Source: Hirudinaria manillensis (lineage: Eukaryota; Annelida; Clitellata; Hirudinida; Hirudinidae). Taken from it: DNA of 64,000 nt. Location of the stretch: the NCBI GenBank assembly GCA_034509925.1, contig CM067529.1:6673501-6737500 (forward strand), read 5' to 3'. The notes beneath the pieces are model-generated. The model was not told the origin of the DNA, did no database searches, and was given only the letters and a program-made list of their open reading frames with translations. A program made the translations under genes and the position numbers. Positions 1 to 14,945 of this stretch are shown here, piece by piece. Position 1 is the first letter of the stretch, and the number at the start of each line of letters is the position of its first letter.

Positions 1-87
1 TCAATTGTTGTTATATGTGACGAGACAAACCTTTGCGAATGGAAATTAACTAGGAAACTAAGATTTCAACATTACTCTTTTGAGTCA

Positions 88-603
88 GGTGCCGCCATTG
101 GGTGTTACGTGTGCACTTCCATTAACGGTAGTGATCCATTATGCGAAGACAAATTCGATGGTCATCATTCTCTTTATAAAGATCAATGCATGAATGGAAG
201 AAAAGGAAGAGATGGCATGTTTCCTGCAATTAGCTGCATAAAGTTCAAAGCCTGGAATGGTTATATAAATTTTGTTCAGAATCATCGAATATGTAATAAA
301 ATTAATAAACCAAATCATTATCTAGTAATTAAATAATTTTAAAACAGAATATTTTTTTCAGACACTTATACGATACTTGTTCGTGACTGCAGTGTGGATA
401 ACGGTGATATAACGTCAGATACTGAAATGGGTCGTGAATCACACTGTTGGATGGTAAATATGGTGAATTTTAATGATGTCATAATGGCTGGTTGCAGTTT
501 ATCCTGCAGGACTGATGGATGCAATGTTGGCAGTATGCCATCAAATGAGCATAAAATCTCTACCTTACCTTACTTGATTCTTGTATTGAAGTTATTATCT
601 TAA
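88..603 (+). CDS. Ly6/uPAR-domain protein, quiver/sleepless-like (3' two exons)
   Basis: This is the end of a small secreted, probably GPI-anchored three-finger protein. Exon 88-259 opens after an acceptor (gtcag) and reads GAAIGCYVCTS, the usual start of a Ly6 domain. It splices in phase 1 over a 102-bp intron (260-361) to exon 362-603. Visible cysteines include CYVC, PLC, QC, SC, RDC, HC, GCSLSC and the C-terminal DGCN, the Cys-Asn signature of Ly6 folds. The tail after DGCN ends in a hydrophobic run (LPYLILVLKLL), which fits a GPI-attachment signal. The signal-peptide exon is not recognised and may lie left of the window. In arthropods the quiver/sleepless family regulates K+ channels and nicotinic receptors; the exact orthology here is inferred. 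The downstream stop is at 601-603. Confidence 0.72.
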
Positions 604-2983
604 TTCAATTCCTGTTAAGACTTGAAAATTTTCTTTTGGGTAATTTTATGTATTTTTACACATTCAGACTTCTGTTAGTGATGTCAAACCTTTATTTCTT
701 AACAGTTAATTGCTCGATTCATTATGATTTATTCATTCAAGGTTTGTTGAAGTTTCACAAATGTTTAGATAAAAATCTATATTGCTGGACGAAACCTTTT
801 ATTGGGCAAATAGTTAATGCATTCCAAAAACAGTCTTATTATTTCTTTTCATAAGTCTTGGACTGCGATAATAATAATCTTTGACCTTGTTTGAAATAAT
901 GAAAATATGCTCAAATGCTGTAAATGTTTTGGGCACATAAACTTCTTTAAGAATTTTTGAAGGACAAACATGCTCCATTTTGCATTTTCTTATGAATTCA
1001 AGAGATGTTTTTAAACAATTTAAACTTTTAGGTTTAAAGTTTAAAAATAATCTGTTGTTGCCTTCCTGAATTTTTGTGATAAGTAAACTGCAAAGGTGTC
1101 TCCCTCTCTAAAAATTGACCGATATAACTTAACAATGCTTCATTACATACAAGTTTTTTTGATTAGATTGGATGAATGCATGCAACAGTCAAGATCATTC
1201 CAAAGAAACCTTAAACCACCTCACACTTAGAATTTTCTGATAAAATTTAAAAAAAAAGCTGACTGAATAGTAATGCTTAATGGCTCACAGACATTTGCAA
1301 CAATAAACCTTAACTTATCTTGGCTGATTACAATAAGAAAAAAATCAAAATTTTGAATAATGATAATAATACAAAACAAATCTTCAAACACATTAATTAT
1401 CTACAAAGATTATTCATACAATCTGTTAATCCATCAGAATTGAGTACATCACAATGAAGCCTGAAAAAGATCCAATTTGGTTTTTTCTATGTCATGGAAT
1501 CACCAGAAACCTTTACATTTAGGTAGGCTTGACCTTAACAACTCTGCAGCAACATCTCCTGACCAATACGAACTCTTATTCATTAATTTTTTTTTATTTT
1601 GATGCATTACTAGGCTGGATTCCTCAGGATGATGGCAAAGGCACTTTGTGGAGGGCAATATCTAATCACAATCACTTAAAGATACACACTGGGGTTATCA
1701 TCATGAACCCCCATGCTGCAATCATTCTACCATTCAGCTGAAGAATTCTCATCTGTGCAGACTCGGGCATCATCTAAAATTGCAAAATAATCTCTATTTG
1801 TATAAACAATGTTGCATCAAACAAATGACAAAATTAGCCAAATCCTGAAGAAATAGCTTGTTGAGATTCCAATTGTAATGTAGACTTTAGTTCTAGAATA
1901 AATCTATTATTGTGCAGCTATCCAAAACCTGCAGGCTATCAAGGTTTTAGAATCCTGGTGACCCATGTCAGATACAAATCACTTTGGAGATAGAGTACCT
2001 GCGAGAGTCCACGAGAAGATATGTTAAATTTACATGCATAAATAGAAATCCCCCTCTCCGGTCATCAGGAATAAACATTATTGTTCATATGAGAGTCTGC
2101 TAAAGGTAGCACTTATTTATGTACATATTCCTAAGAGCCAAAATCCACAGCATAATTATATGATTCTAATAATTTCAAAGAATATTCTTTGGAGAAGGGG
2201 CCATAATGATATCAGGAATGTTATCTAAAGCATTTCAAAGTCACCAACGTTTTCTACTAGAAAACATTCTTTAAATCAATGCAGACAATTTGGATTACTT
2301 AAATCAACAGCATCCTCTGAGAGTCAAAATTTCAAAGAAAGAACAGAACCCCTCACGTGACGAGTGCAAAGATGAGATGAAATAGTTATAAAATGCAAAA
2401 ATAATAGGAAAGTGTGACACCTGAGTATGTGAAGGACACTAGAAACTAATAGTTAATCTTTTGAATCACTCATGAAAGATTTTTAATAGAGAATCCCCTA
2501 TGCCGTTATAGAATATTTTGCACTTTTTTATTTAATGTAAATAAAAAAGCAAATAAATTATGCCACCAAAAAGTCTCTCTTGTAAAACGTACTACTCTCA
2601 ACAATCAAATGTTCATAATCAACAGAATACGAAACTAAAAATTGACAGGTATGATAACGGATTGAAGATGGGTCACTTCGACAGAACCAATGTCGTGCTC
2701 ACTTGATGCAAGAAAAGAAAGGGTCTAACAAAGAGAATGATATACTTCCAACGAATCAACTCATCTAGATCTTTAAAGGCCTTCAAAGAGTTTAAACTTA
2801 AAAGTTGCAGGGTGTCAATCAAAAACTGAATGGAATCTTCCTCTTACAAATAGAAATGAGTCCCAAAAATCAAACGATTTCATCTTTATTTGGAATTTTT
2901 CTTGTGGGACAGGTATTTCGTTAGGTAAGGTTGAATCGTTTATAAACCAGATTCCTCAATGTTACCAGAAATGAAGCAGATAT
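604..2983. other. intergenic, no gene recognised
   Basis: About 2.4 kb of AT-rich DNA between the Ly6 gene (+) and the 3' end of the RNF126-like gene (-). The right-hand part probably holds the 3' UTR of the RNF126-like transcript. No exon with coding character, RNA gene or repeat could be recognised by eye. Confidence 0.5.
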
Positions 2984-5066
2984 TCAGTCCAAATTGAAAT
3001 CATCTTGATATTGATCTGCTCTATTAGGTCTGGAGGTAGATCTTGGAGATGCCAGGTTAGAGGCACTACTACTTCTAGTCACACCCTGAGGTTGTTGGGT
3101 ACCATTGCTGTCCCCTATTGCCATCCGACAAATTGGACAAGTGGCATGCTGGAACAAATTTAAAATATTTTAAAACATTATGTAATATGTCACTTTAAAA
3201 AATTATAGAGAAGACTCACAAGTTCCAACCACGGTACAATGCATCCAGTGTGGTAAACGTGGTTGCAGGGCAGGCTTGTCACTTGTTCATCTAAAATAAA
3301 GTCCTCCATGCAAACGTGACACTGCAGTTTGTTGTCTGGATTTAAAACATCATTAGATTACAGGCAGAAACAAAAAATAATGTATAAGAGGCATGCCTGT
3401 ATGTTCCTTCTTTACTTTCACAAGAGGAAGAGCTTTGATATCCTCTTTGCTTGCAGGAGGAGGACCTGTATGTTCCATTTGGTTCATGAACTGTTGATGC
3501 AAACATTAATTAGTCACATCATTCACACCCACTTATTGTAATATGAAGATGGACACTTTTCATCTATTTATAGCAACCAAAACTAATGGATCACTATAAT
3601 TTGTGCTTTGGAATCAACAGTATATCATGAAAATAAGCATATATTTTAATGAAATGGAGATCATAATAGATCTAAAACATGATCTCCTTTGGAATATGAC
3701 ATTTTACAACATACCATTGTGATGATATTGTCAAGCCCATCTCTATTTATGAAGAAATCTTCAAAATTTATGCTAAACGGTGAGCTTTAAAAGAAACATT
3801 TTCACCATGTGAGAGCACTGTTATAGATGCTCAATGAAATAAATTAAAGCACTTACACTTGAATGTTTATAGGACCAGATTGAGTTTCATTACTGCCTAA
3901 CAGCCCATTTACAAAATGGTGGAAAAATCTAGAATTTGGTGAAGGTTGTCAATATTAAATCAAACTTACTTCTATGCTATATTGAAATGTATTATTAAAT
4001 AAAGTGTGCAACAAGAAATCTATTTAAGTCCTAAGAGTCCTATACTTCTGCATTATTGCATCCTAGTAACACTAATGACAAAAGACAAATTTTAATCAAT
4101 TAAGGGCAATTGTCTGTGGAGAATAGCAGAACTAATTCATTCAGATAGCTAATCTTATTGATCCGTGACTTACAACAAAGGTATCGCAAGGACAAAGTGA
4201 GTTTTAGCTCAATCAAAAACGAGATTCAGGCTATTGAATAAGATAAAAATCAGCAACAAACCCCTGTATTAGATTTTCATGCTGCTCAGCTCCAGGTCTA
4301 CGATGTATGGAAATTCTTGTTCTTCTCATGCCAGACCTCGGTGGACGTGGTCCAGAAGAAGGGTTGTGATTGATTGCTATGGATATCCCATCCTCCATCT
4401 CCTAAGAAATGTGAATTCCATTTACTAATGTTTAAGTAGATGTTATTTAGAAATTGAATTGTAGTTATCAGGATTAGACATCCACTTTCAAGAAAGTTTA
4501 CAAACTTCTGTACTTTCTCCTGGTTCAGAAGGGCTGAAAAATTTTAACCAATCAACAGTTACAAGCAAAATGTACAGAAACATCAAATATCATATTATCA
4601 CAAAGTGATTGTGTAGGTAATTGTCACAAGTATCAAACTAAGTGACTGAAATAAACATAAATTGGGTAGACTATAACATAACGTGATAATGTCAAATCAG
4701 AGCGGTCTAAATGAATGACGACACCATCGACCCAAAATTAGTATCTCCAAGCGTAAAACTAACATGGGGCGGTTGTGGTTACCTACTTATTATTAAAATG
4801 TAAGAAAACATCATAAGTAACAATTGGACTACCTAATCCTTTCGATGAAACTGCTTGAACATTTCGTGCACGTAAAATCCTGCGCAACACAATCATATAA
4901 TAACTGGTTACTATGGCAGTATTTAAGAGTGTCTCTTAAAAAACGTTCTCACGGGGGTACAATCCATAAAGTCTTCTCCACAGCTGTGGCAATAAAATGT
5001 CCCAAAGCATGAAGTGTCCATTCCCGTCAATGAAAGGTTTTCTGGGCTAGGATTACTGGTAGCCAT
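2984..5066 (-). CDS. RING-H2 E3 ubiquitin ligase, RNF126/RNF115-like
   Basis: A zinc-ribbon plus RING E3 ligase of the RNF115/RNF126 group, which ubiquitinate cytosolic mislocalised or trafficking proteins. The start codon is at 5064-5066 (MATSNPSPENL). Exon 1 gives a first zinc-ribbon half (FYCHSCGEDF), and exon 2 the second half (DFTCTKCSSSFIERI). Later exons read GFFHHFVNGLLG, then MEHTGPPPASKEDIKALP, matching the conserved ENTGPPPA linker of RNF126. The RING follows: CHVCMEDF, LPCNHVYHTGCIVPWLEL, then CPICRMAIG. The C-tail ends QDDFNLD with TGA at 2984-2986. At least eight exons with canonical GT..AG sites and matching phases were traced. The gene is divergent from the PCMTD-like gene, with 756 bp between start codons. 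The family assignment is strong; RNF115 versus RNF126 cannot be resolved. Confidence 0.9.
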
Positions 5067-8469
<3,403 letters not shown>

Positions 8470-9119
8470 TCATTAACAACATACTTAAAATATTCTGCCC
8501 AAGGGAGGTTTATAGGACCATTTGTTATAGTCACTTAACAATATTTGCTTTGACTTTGTAAAAATAATAAAATGAATAGTATTTTTTTGTAGCAATCTTA
8601 TAAGGCTACATAATTCCAACATTTCGTTTATCATAAAATTCATTATATGGTTATACATATTACAGTTTACGATTGGGTTAACGAAATCGATACTTATTAT
8701 TTGGAATTTGCTCGCCAGCGCCTCATGATCTCATTAGTGACTTTGCATAACGATTCAATATTCGATGGTTTTGCCGACTGCTAAATATTGATATGGTGCT
8801 AAGGAGATATCCTAGGTAGATATGGCACACCATCCAGTTCTTGGTGAAATGAAATGGTAGAAGAGCTGTATTTTCGGAATGTCGTCCTCAATTGCCAAAG
8901 AACAAACTTGTTTGGATCGAGAAATCTCAGGCGACCTCGAATTGATCATTTCAGGCTATCAGGTGACGAGCTCATAAAGAATGATTTCCTCTCTCGTGAT
9001 GACAGCATGGGCTCGCGCTATCCTAAAAATCTAAACTTGTAACAGAAGCTATTAAATAGTAACGGCTTGGAAAAATTGTTCAAAATTGCGATCCTCCCCA
9101 ACTAAGTTTTGATGTTACA
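8470..9119. other. intergenic flank of the foldback element
   Basis: About 650 bp between the PCMTD-like stop codon and the left inverted arm. The first part should hold the 3' UTR. No gene seen. No clear target-site duplication against the sequence right of 13953 was found. Confidence 0.4.
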
Positions 9120-10122
9120 CGACGGTGAAGTTGGCAAACTTTCGGCAAACCTTTTGAACGCCAATATCTCCGGAACGGAAAGAGCTAGAACCAAAATTCT
9201 TTTTTTAACTGATAGATAATGTTCACGGAAATTATGTGGACATAATAAAAAAATTTTATCTTTAACGGGAAATTTAGTACAAGTGGCCGATGCTCAAAGT
9301 CGATTTACAGGAAAACGGAGCTTTGTGCGAAAAATCGACAAACGAATTCAGAATCTGCATTGAATTATCTTTCTAAAAAAATACATTTCGACATTTCGCC
9401 ATCGGTCAGAGTACCTCAAAATTAATTCTGAAAGCTCCCTAAAATTTGTTTACATTGCGAACCGAAGACAACGAATGCGCTAAATTTAACAAATATTTCC
9501 AATTTTAACAAAAGATATATAGCAGAAATAGTTCATATCACTACAATATGACATAATTTGGTTAGAAAAATTTTTTAAATTATCGTTAAGCATCTTTTGC
9601 TTGAGCAGGCTGATGTCGTGCAAGTCACCAAAGTCACAAAATGAGGCAGCGCAATCAAATCCGACTTTGTGCGAAAAATTCATCAATACATTTTAAACGA
9701 ACGCAGAAAGACCTTCCAGAAAATATACGATACAATTATGTGGCATCGGTTTAAGACGCTCTATGACCTTATTATAAACGTTTCCCAGCAACCCACATGA
9801 GGTCATTCCATCGTTAGGCAAGCTGTCCTCTTCTCACTATGATTTGTGCCAAAAATCTTTTTATGCATTCTTATAGCACGTTAAAATATCTTCCAGAAAA
9901 TGTAAAATACAACGCTGGCGCTCCGGTATAAGGCGCTCTATAACCTTATTATAAATGCACCATAAATTCTACAATCTTTTCTTTTCATCGTTTGGCGCTC
10001 TTCTCACTCGTCACACTGGTTTGTGCGAAAAATTGACTCTACTATTTCGATAGCATTTTCAAAGACCTTTCGAAAAATCTACAACACAACTATAGCGGAC
10101 CGGTACAATGCGCTCTGTAATC
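9120..10122 (+). repeat. left inverted arm of foldback element
   Basis: 1003 bp matching the reverse complement of 12952-13953. The match stops abruptly at ...ctctgtaatc. Inside the arm the motif tttgtgcgaaaaat recurs at about 9322, 9666 and 10020, with the variant tttgtgccaaaaat at 9843, so the arm already contains the ~177-bp repeat family. Confidence 0.88.
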
Positions 10123-11150
10123 GTTTTAAAACTGTCTCCAGCTGCTCACATCTTCTTTTTTCATCGTTTGAAGCGCTTTCTTCATGGCGCTCTGATATGT
10201 GCCATATTTTTATTCCAATATTTCAATAGAACATTCAAAGACCTTTCAAAAAATGTAAAACACAATGCTAGCGCCCCTGTGCAAGGCGCTCTATAACCTT
10301 ATTATAAATGCACCATAAATTCTAAGATCTTTTCTTTTCATCGTTTGGCGCTCTTCTCACTTGTCACACTGGTTTGTGCGAAAAATTGACTCTACTATTT
10401 CGATAGCATTTTCAAAGACCTTTCAAAAAATCTACAACACAACTATAGCGGACCGGTACAAGGCGCTCTGTAATCTTTTTAAAACTGTCTCCAGCTGCTC
10501 ACATCTTCTTTTTTCATCGTTTGAAGCGCTTTCTTCATGGCGCTCTGATATGTGCCATATTTTTATTCCAATATTTCAATAGAACATTCAAAGACCTTTC
10601 AAAAAATGTAAAACACAATGCTAGCGCCCCTGTGCAAGGCGCTCTATAACCTTATTATAAATGCACCATAAATTCTAAGATCTTTTCTTTTCATCGTTTG
10701 GCGCTCTTCTCACTTGTCACACTGGTTTGTGCGAAAAATTGACTCTACTATTTCGATAGCATTTTCAAAGACCTTTCAAAAAATCTACAACACAACTATA
10801 GCGGACCGGTACAAGGCGCTCTGTAATCTTTTTAAAACTGTCTCCAACTGCTCAAATCTTCTCTTTCCATCAATTTGCGCGCTTTCCTCACTTCCTATAA
10901 TTTGTGCTAACATTCTATTTACACATTTCAATAGTTGCTTTAATGGGCTTTCAGCAAATCTACAAAAAAATTACAGCACCTCTGTGTAAGATTGTCTATA
11001 ACATTATTATACGAGCCTCTCAGAACTCTTCGCTTTCAATCTTTCGTCGCTCTGTTCTCTCGCTACTCGGCTTTGTGCGACAATTTGATTCTAATATTTC
11101 AATAGAGTTTTCAAAGACCTTTCAGACCTATATTATGGTATATATAAGGT
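9666..11150 (+). repeat. ~177-bp tandem monomers with 353-bp higher-order period
   Basis: The landmark tttgtgc(g/c) or a variant starts near 9666, 9843, 10020, 10196, 10373, 10549, 10726, 10901 and 11073. Adjacent copies are about 172-178 bp apart. Between about 9960 and 10850 alternate monomers match best: the segment around aattgactctactatttcgatag recurs at exactly 353-bp spacing, and the translated frames shift by 353 as well. So divergent A and B monomers are arranged as near-identical A-B dimers, the way higher-order satellite arrays are built. Each monomer also carries tttcaaagacctttc and a gcgctctataacc-like block. No coding role is apparent. Confidence 0.82.
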
Positions 11151-11879
11151 ATTGTATGGGCAATTCGCCTACATAAAGCTTTCACATATAAAAGCTTGCC
11201 TAAATTCTACTGCCAAATGTCGAAAGGTCTAAAACTACCACCGATCTCCACACTTTATCTATCTAATTTGTCTGAGAAAAAGAAATGCTTTGTTATAGAG
11301 GACATATCTTTTGTTCGTTGTCATTAATTGGGTATCATTTATATGATTCGGATAAGTAAAGATTAATAGATGAATTAAGAATTTTGCCATCAAAAATACT
11401 AACATTAAAATAATTTTCATGCTTTGCTTGGTGAAATCCAGACTTAAGCAATTGCTTTGTTTTACTTAGCTTATAATTGACGTTTAAATGTTCAGATATA
11501 TGAAACTTGCATAAAGCTAGCCGGGCGAAAATTACCATTGTTAAAAAGCCTAGATATTACGCAGCCGGGCAATAATCGAAGCAATAATTCAAAATCTAAA
11601 ACTCAACTATATTTAACAATTTACGTCTCATTCGATTCACAATAACCTAAACTTTAACAAAAATTAACTGTCACTCATATTAAACTTTAATCAATACCTC
11701 AAATACCACGAACATTAAGAGTTTACATCTTTAAACCCTTTGAAATGCATTAATAACGGAGTTATCAAACAAACTTTAAATTACAGCAACAATAACTTTG
11801 AAATTCATTTATGTCATAGATTTCGGCCTAACTAAGCTTTTGATACATTTCCAGTAAATGTAGCAGGCATTAAGTAAGA

Positions 11880-12951
11880 GTTTTTGAAGAAAAATAATAT
11901 CGAGTTATTTGAATTTCAATGAAGGGACGCGATCCATTTTAAGTCTCAAATTAATATATTGAGACGGTTTTCTGGGCCCATTTTTAGATATGTTGTGTAT
12001 TAATCATATATCTCTCCAATACCAAACTTTCGGCTCCCAATTTGTTGTGGTTTTAGAGTAAATTGGAAATAACAACTCATCGCAACTTTTGAGAATCGAG
12101 TTCGGCGATCAAGTCCATTGACTCGGATTTGCGCCCTATAGGCTCTTTTTCTCAATTACGAAAATTATGAAAAAATTAAATTCAAAATAATTTAGGCAAT
12201 ATATTAATAATAAGAAATATGAATGACAAAGCCGAAGTTGGGACTTCTAAAGTGAATAGTTTTTCTTATAATCTCGAAAATATAAAATGGACGCGAAACT
12301 CTAAAAATTCAAAAACCTAAAGTTTGATAAAATGTATGATAAACTATCTTCAAAAAGTTCATTTTGCTATCAATAGCAAACTTTTGTGGTAAAAATGAGC
12401 AATTTTGCATACGTTCTTTATAGACGACCCCTGACATGTTTTGAAAACAATTCGTCGGGGACCGGCCTGATAAATTTAAAATATGAAGTTTATTCAAAAC
12501 TAATATTATATAACTCAAAATAAAGATTTAATTGTCAGTAATGTTTTTCTAAAATTAATTTTACTTGAAATTTATTATTAACGAAATTAGGAAACATAAA
12601 CCTTTATTTTCATTCTCATAATTTTGAAATGTAGGTATGTCATTCATCTTAGTACAAATAAGCTTTTGAAATACTTTTCAAAGTACTTAACAAACATTAA
12701 ATGGGAGTTTTTGGCCGAAAAGACTAAAATAATAGCGAGTTTTCTGAATTAAATTAAGCGACGCGATTCGTTTTAAGTCTCGAATTAATGTATTAAGACG
12801 GTTTTCTGACCCTATTTTCAGACATGTTAAGTCTTAATAATGTATCTCTTCATTACCAAATTTTCGGCTCCAAATATGCTGTGGTTTTAGAGTAAATTGG
12901 AAATAACAGATCATCGCAACTTTTGAGAATCGAGTTCGGCGATCATGTCGA
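11880..12951 (+). repeat. two diverged copies of an ~834-bp unit (best-conserved ends)
   Basis: The stretch ending gagaatcgagttcggcgatca occurs at about 12091-12113 and again at about 12925-12947, a spacing of 834 bp. About 230 bp before each copy also aligns, including acgcgat, gagacggttttctg/aagacggttttctg and ggttttagagtaaattggaaataaca. Weaker similarity reaches further left, for example 11800-11900 against 12620-12720. The second copy directly abuts the right inverted arm. Function unknown. Confidence 0.75.
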
Positions 12952-13953
12952 GATTACAGAGCGCCTTGTACCGGTCCGCTATAGTTGTGTTGTAGATTTT
13001 TTGAAAGGTCTTTGAAAATGCTATCGAAATAGTAGAGTCAATTTTTCGCACAAACCAGTGTGACAAGTGAGAAGAGCGCCAAACGATGAAAAGAAAAGAT
13101 CTTAGAATTTATGGTGCATTTATAATAAGGTTATAGAGCGCCTTATACCGGAGCGCCAGCGTTGTATTTTACATTTTCTGGAAGATATTTTAACGTGCTA
13201 TAAGAATGCATAAAAAGATTTTTGGCACAAATCATAGTGAGAAGAGGACAGCTTGCCTAACGATGGAATGACCTCATGTGGGTTGCTGGGAAACGTTTAT
13301 AATAAGGTCATAGAGCGTCTTAAACCGATGCCACATAATTGTATCGTATATTTTCTGAAAGGTCTTTCTGCGTTCTTTTAAAATGTATTGATGAATTTTT
13401 CGCACAAAGTCGGATTTGATTGCGCTGCCTCATTTTGTGACTTTGGTGACTTGCACACATCAGCCTGCTCAAGCAAATGATGCTTAACGATAATTTAAAA
13501 AATTTTTCTAACCAAATTATGTCATATTGTAGTGATATGAACTATTTCTGCTATATATCTTTTGTTAAAATTGGAAATATTTGTTAAATTTAGCGCATTC
13601 GTTATCTTCGGTTCGCAATGTAAACAAATTTTAGGGAGCTTTCAGAATTAATTTTGAGGTACTCTGACCGACGGCGAAATGTCGAAACGTATTTTTTTAG
13701 AAAGATAATTCAATGCAGATTCTGAATTCGTTTGTCGATTTTTCGCACAAAGCTCCGTTTTCCTGGAAATCGGCTTTGAGCATCGGCCACTTGTACTAAA
13801 TTTCCCGTTAAAGATAAAATTTTTTTATTATGTCCACATAATTTCCGTGAACATTATCTATCAGTTAAAAAAAGAATTTTGGTTCTAGCTCTTTCCGTTC
13901 CGGAGATATTGGCGTTCAAAAAGTTTGCCGAAAGTTTGCCAACTTCACCGTCG
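12952..13953 (-). repeat. right inverted arm of foldback element
   Basis: 1002 bp, the reverse complement of the left arm. It carries the same tttgtgcg landmarks on the minus strand but lacks the extra 353-bp units found next to the left arm, so the element is asymmetric inside its arms. Confidence 0.88.
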
Positions 13954-14945
13954 TATATGCCAGTGGTGCTATTAGTACAAGCTTGATTTTTTCTGCTTTC
14001 TATGGCTAAATTTAGTTTATGAAGGCCTTTCTAATGTGATTGTAACTCTCCGGCTTGGCCGCAGGCAGGGATGGAAAAATAAATATCCGCTTCTACTTCA
14101 AGTGCTCATTAGGGATCGGTACTGAACTCCTGCAGGGGCAGGAAAATATTCGACCTTAAATTGGATATTTTCGTACAATTTGCTCAGTCCCTATCTTTAT
14201 TAAATTCTCCCCCTCTCCGCCAAAGTCTTCTAGATATTTTAAGCGGGGTTTAACCGAAAATTAGTAAATTATTGGGCTTGTTCACTGCTTGCTTTGTTAA
14301 TGGTCAACAGGCAAGTAGCTTGACTGTACCGACTTTATCTTTGAAATGAGTATTTTCAGAGTCGCGAATGACTGAGCTGGTACATGAAATCTGCTAAAGT
14401 TCTGGTCATAACCTTTTTTTTGATCTTTCAAGATCTTTCTTTGTAGAGCATCACATAAAGCAGATGGATTGTCACTCGGCAGATTTCTGAGATCGCCTCA
14501 TTAAGTTAATAGTGCTTTCATTGAGTTGGAAATTTTACTAACATGGAGAGCTATGGTGGCGAGAACGGTCCTTTAGGCAATGGATAAAAGAAAAAACTCA
14601 AGGCTGACAAAATAACTTGGTAAAGAATCGCGATTGTAATCCTAGTTTAAGTGGGACCCTTCCGCATTTATTATTCCTTTTATAAAGCTTGAACTTCATC
14701 AATGTATTGAGTTTTTTAAGTTTGAAAAGTGAATATATTTTAAAGTTTTAAAGAAATTTAGTTGGGCTAATCGCAGCCTAAGGTTTGGACAAATGTTTTG
14801 GCGCTTTTTGTTTATGTGCTTTGAGTGTGGGTTACGCCGGGTTTGGACTTATAAGAACTTTTAAGTTGATTTGGTGCGCGTTATTGCATACTTTGGTCGT
14901 TCCATATCGAGCCTGCTGTTTTAGTTGCTTTGTTCTTTGAAAAGT
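13954..14945. other. intergenic / INCENP upstream region
   Basis: About 1 kb between the foldback element and the proposed INCENP start codon. It should hold the INCENP promoter and 5' UTR. No other gene or repeat recognised. Confidence 0.4.

Larger units (their letters stand above)
9120..13953. mobile_element. foldback-type element with ~1-kb inverted arms
   Basis: A 4.8 kb block whose two ends are reverse complements of each other. The left arm 9120-10122 starts cgacggtgaagttggcaaac; the right arm 12952-13953 ends with its complement. The arms look near-identical with only scattered substitutions and small indels, so the element is either young or kept similar by conversion. The interior contains a ~177-bp repeat family and an ~834-bp duplication, both listed separately. 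No transposase, reverse transcriptase or other recognisable protein is visible on either strand; the short open frames are accidental. This arrangement, long arms built from subrepeats, fits a non-autonomous foldback DNA transposon. A palindromic satellite insertion is the alternative. No clear target duplication was seen. Confidence 0.8.

Noticed and set aside
9486..13600. Open frames of 60-90 codons within the foldback element
   Set aside because: They repeat with the 353-bp period or are mirror images of the arms, so they are by-products of repeats, not genes.
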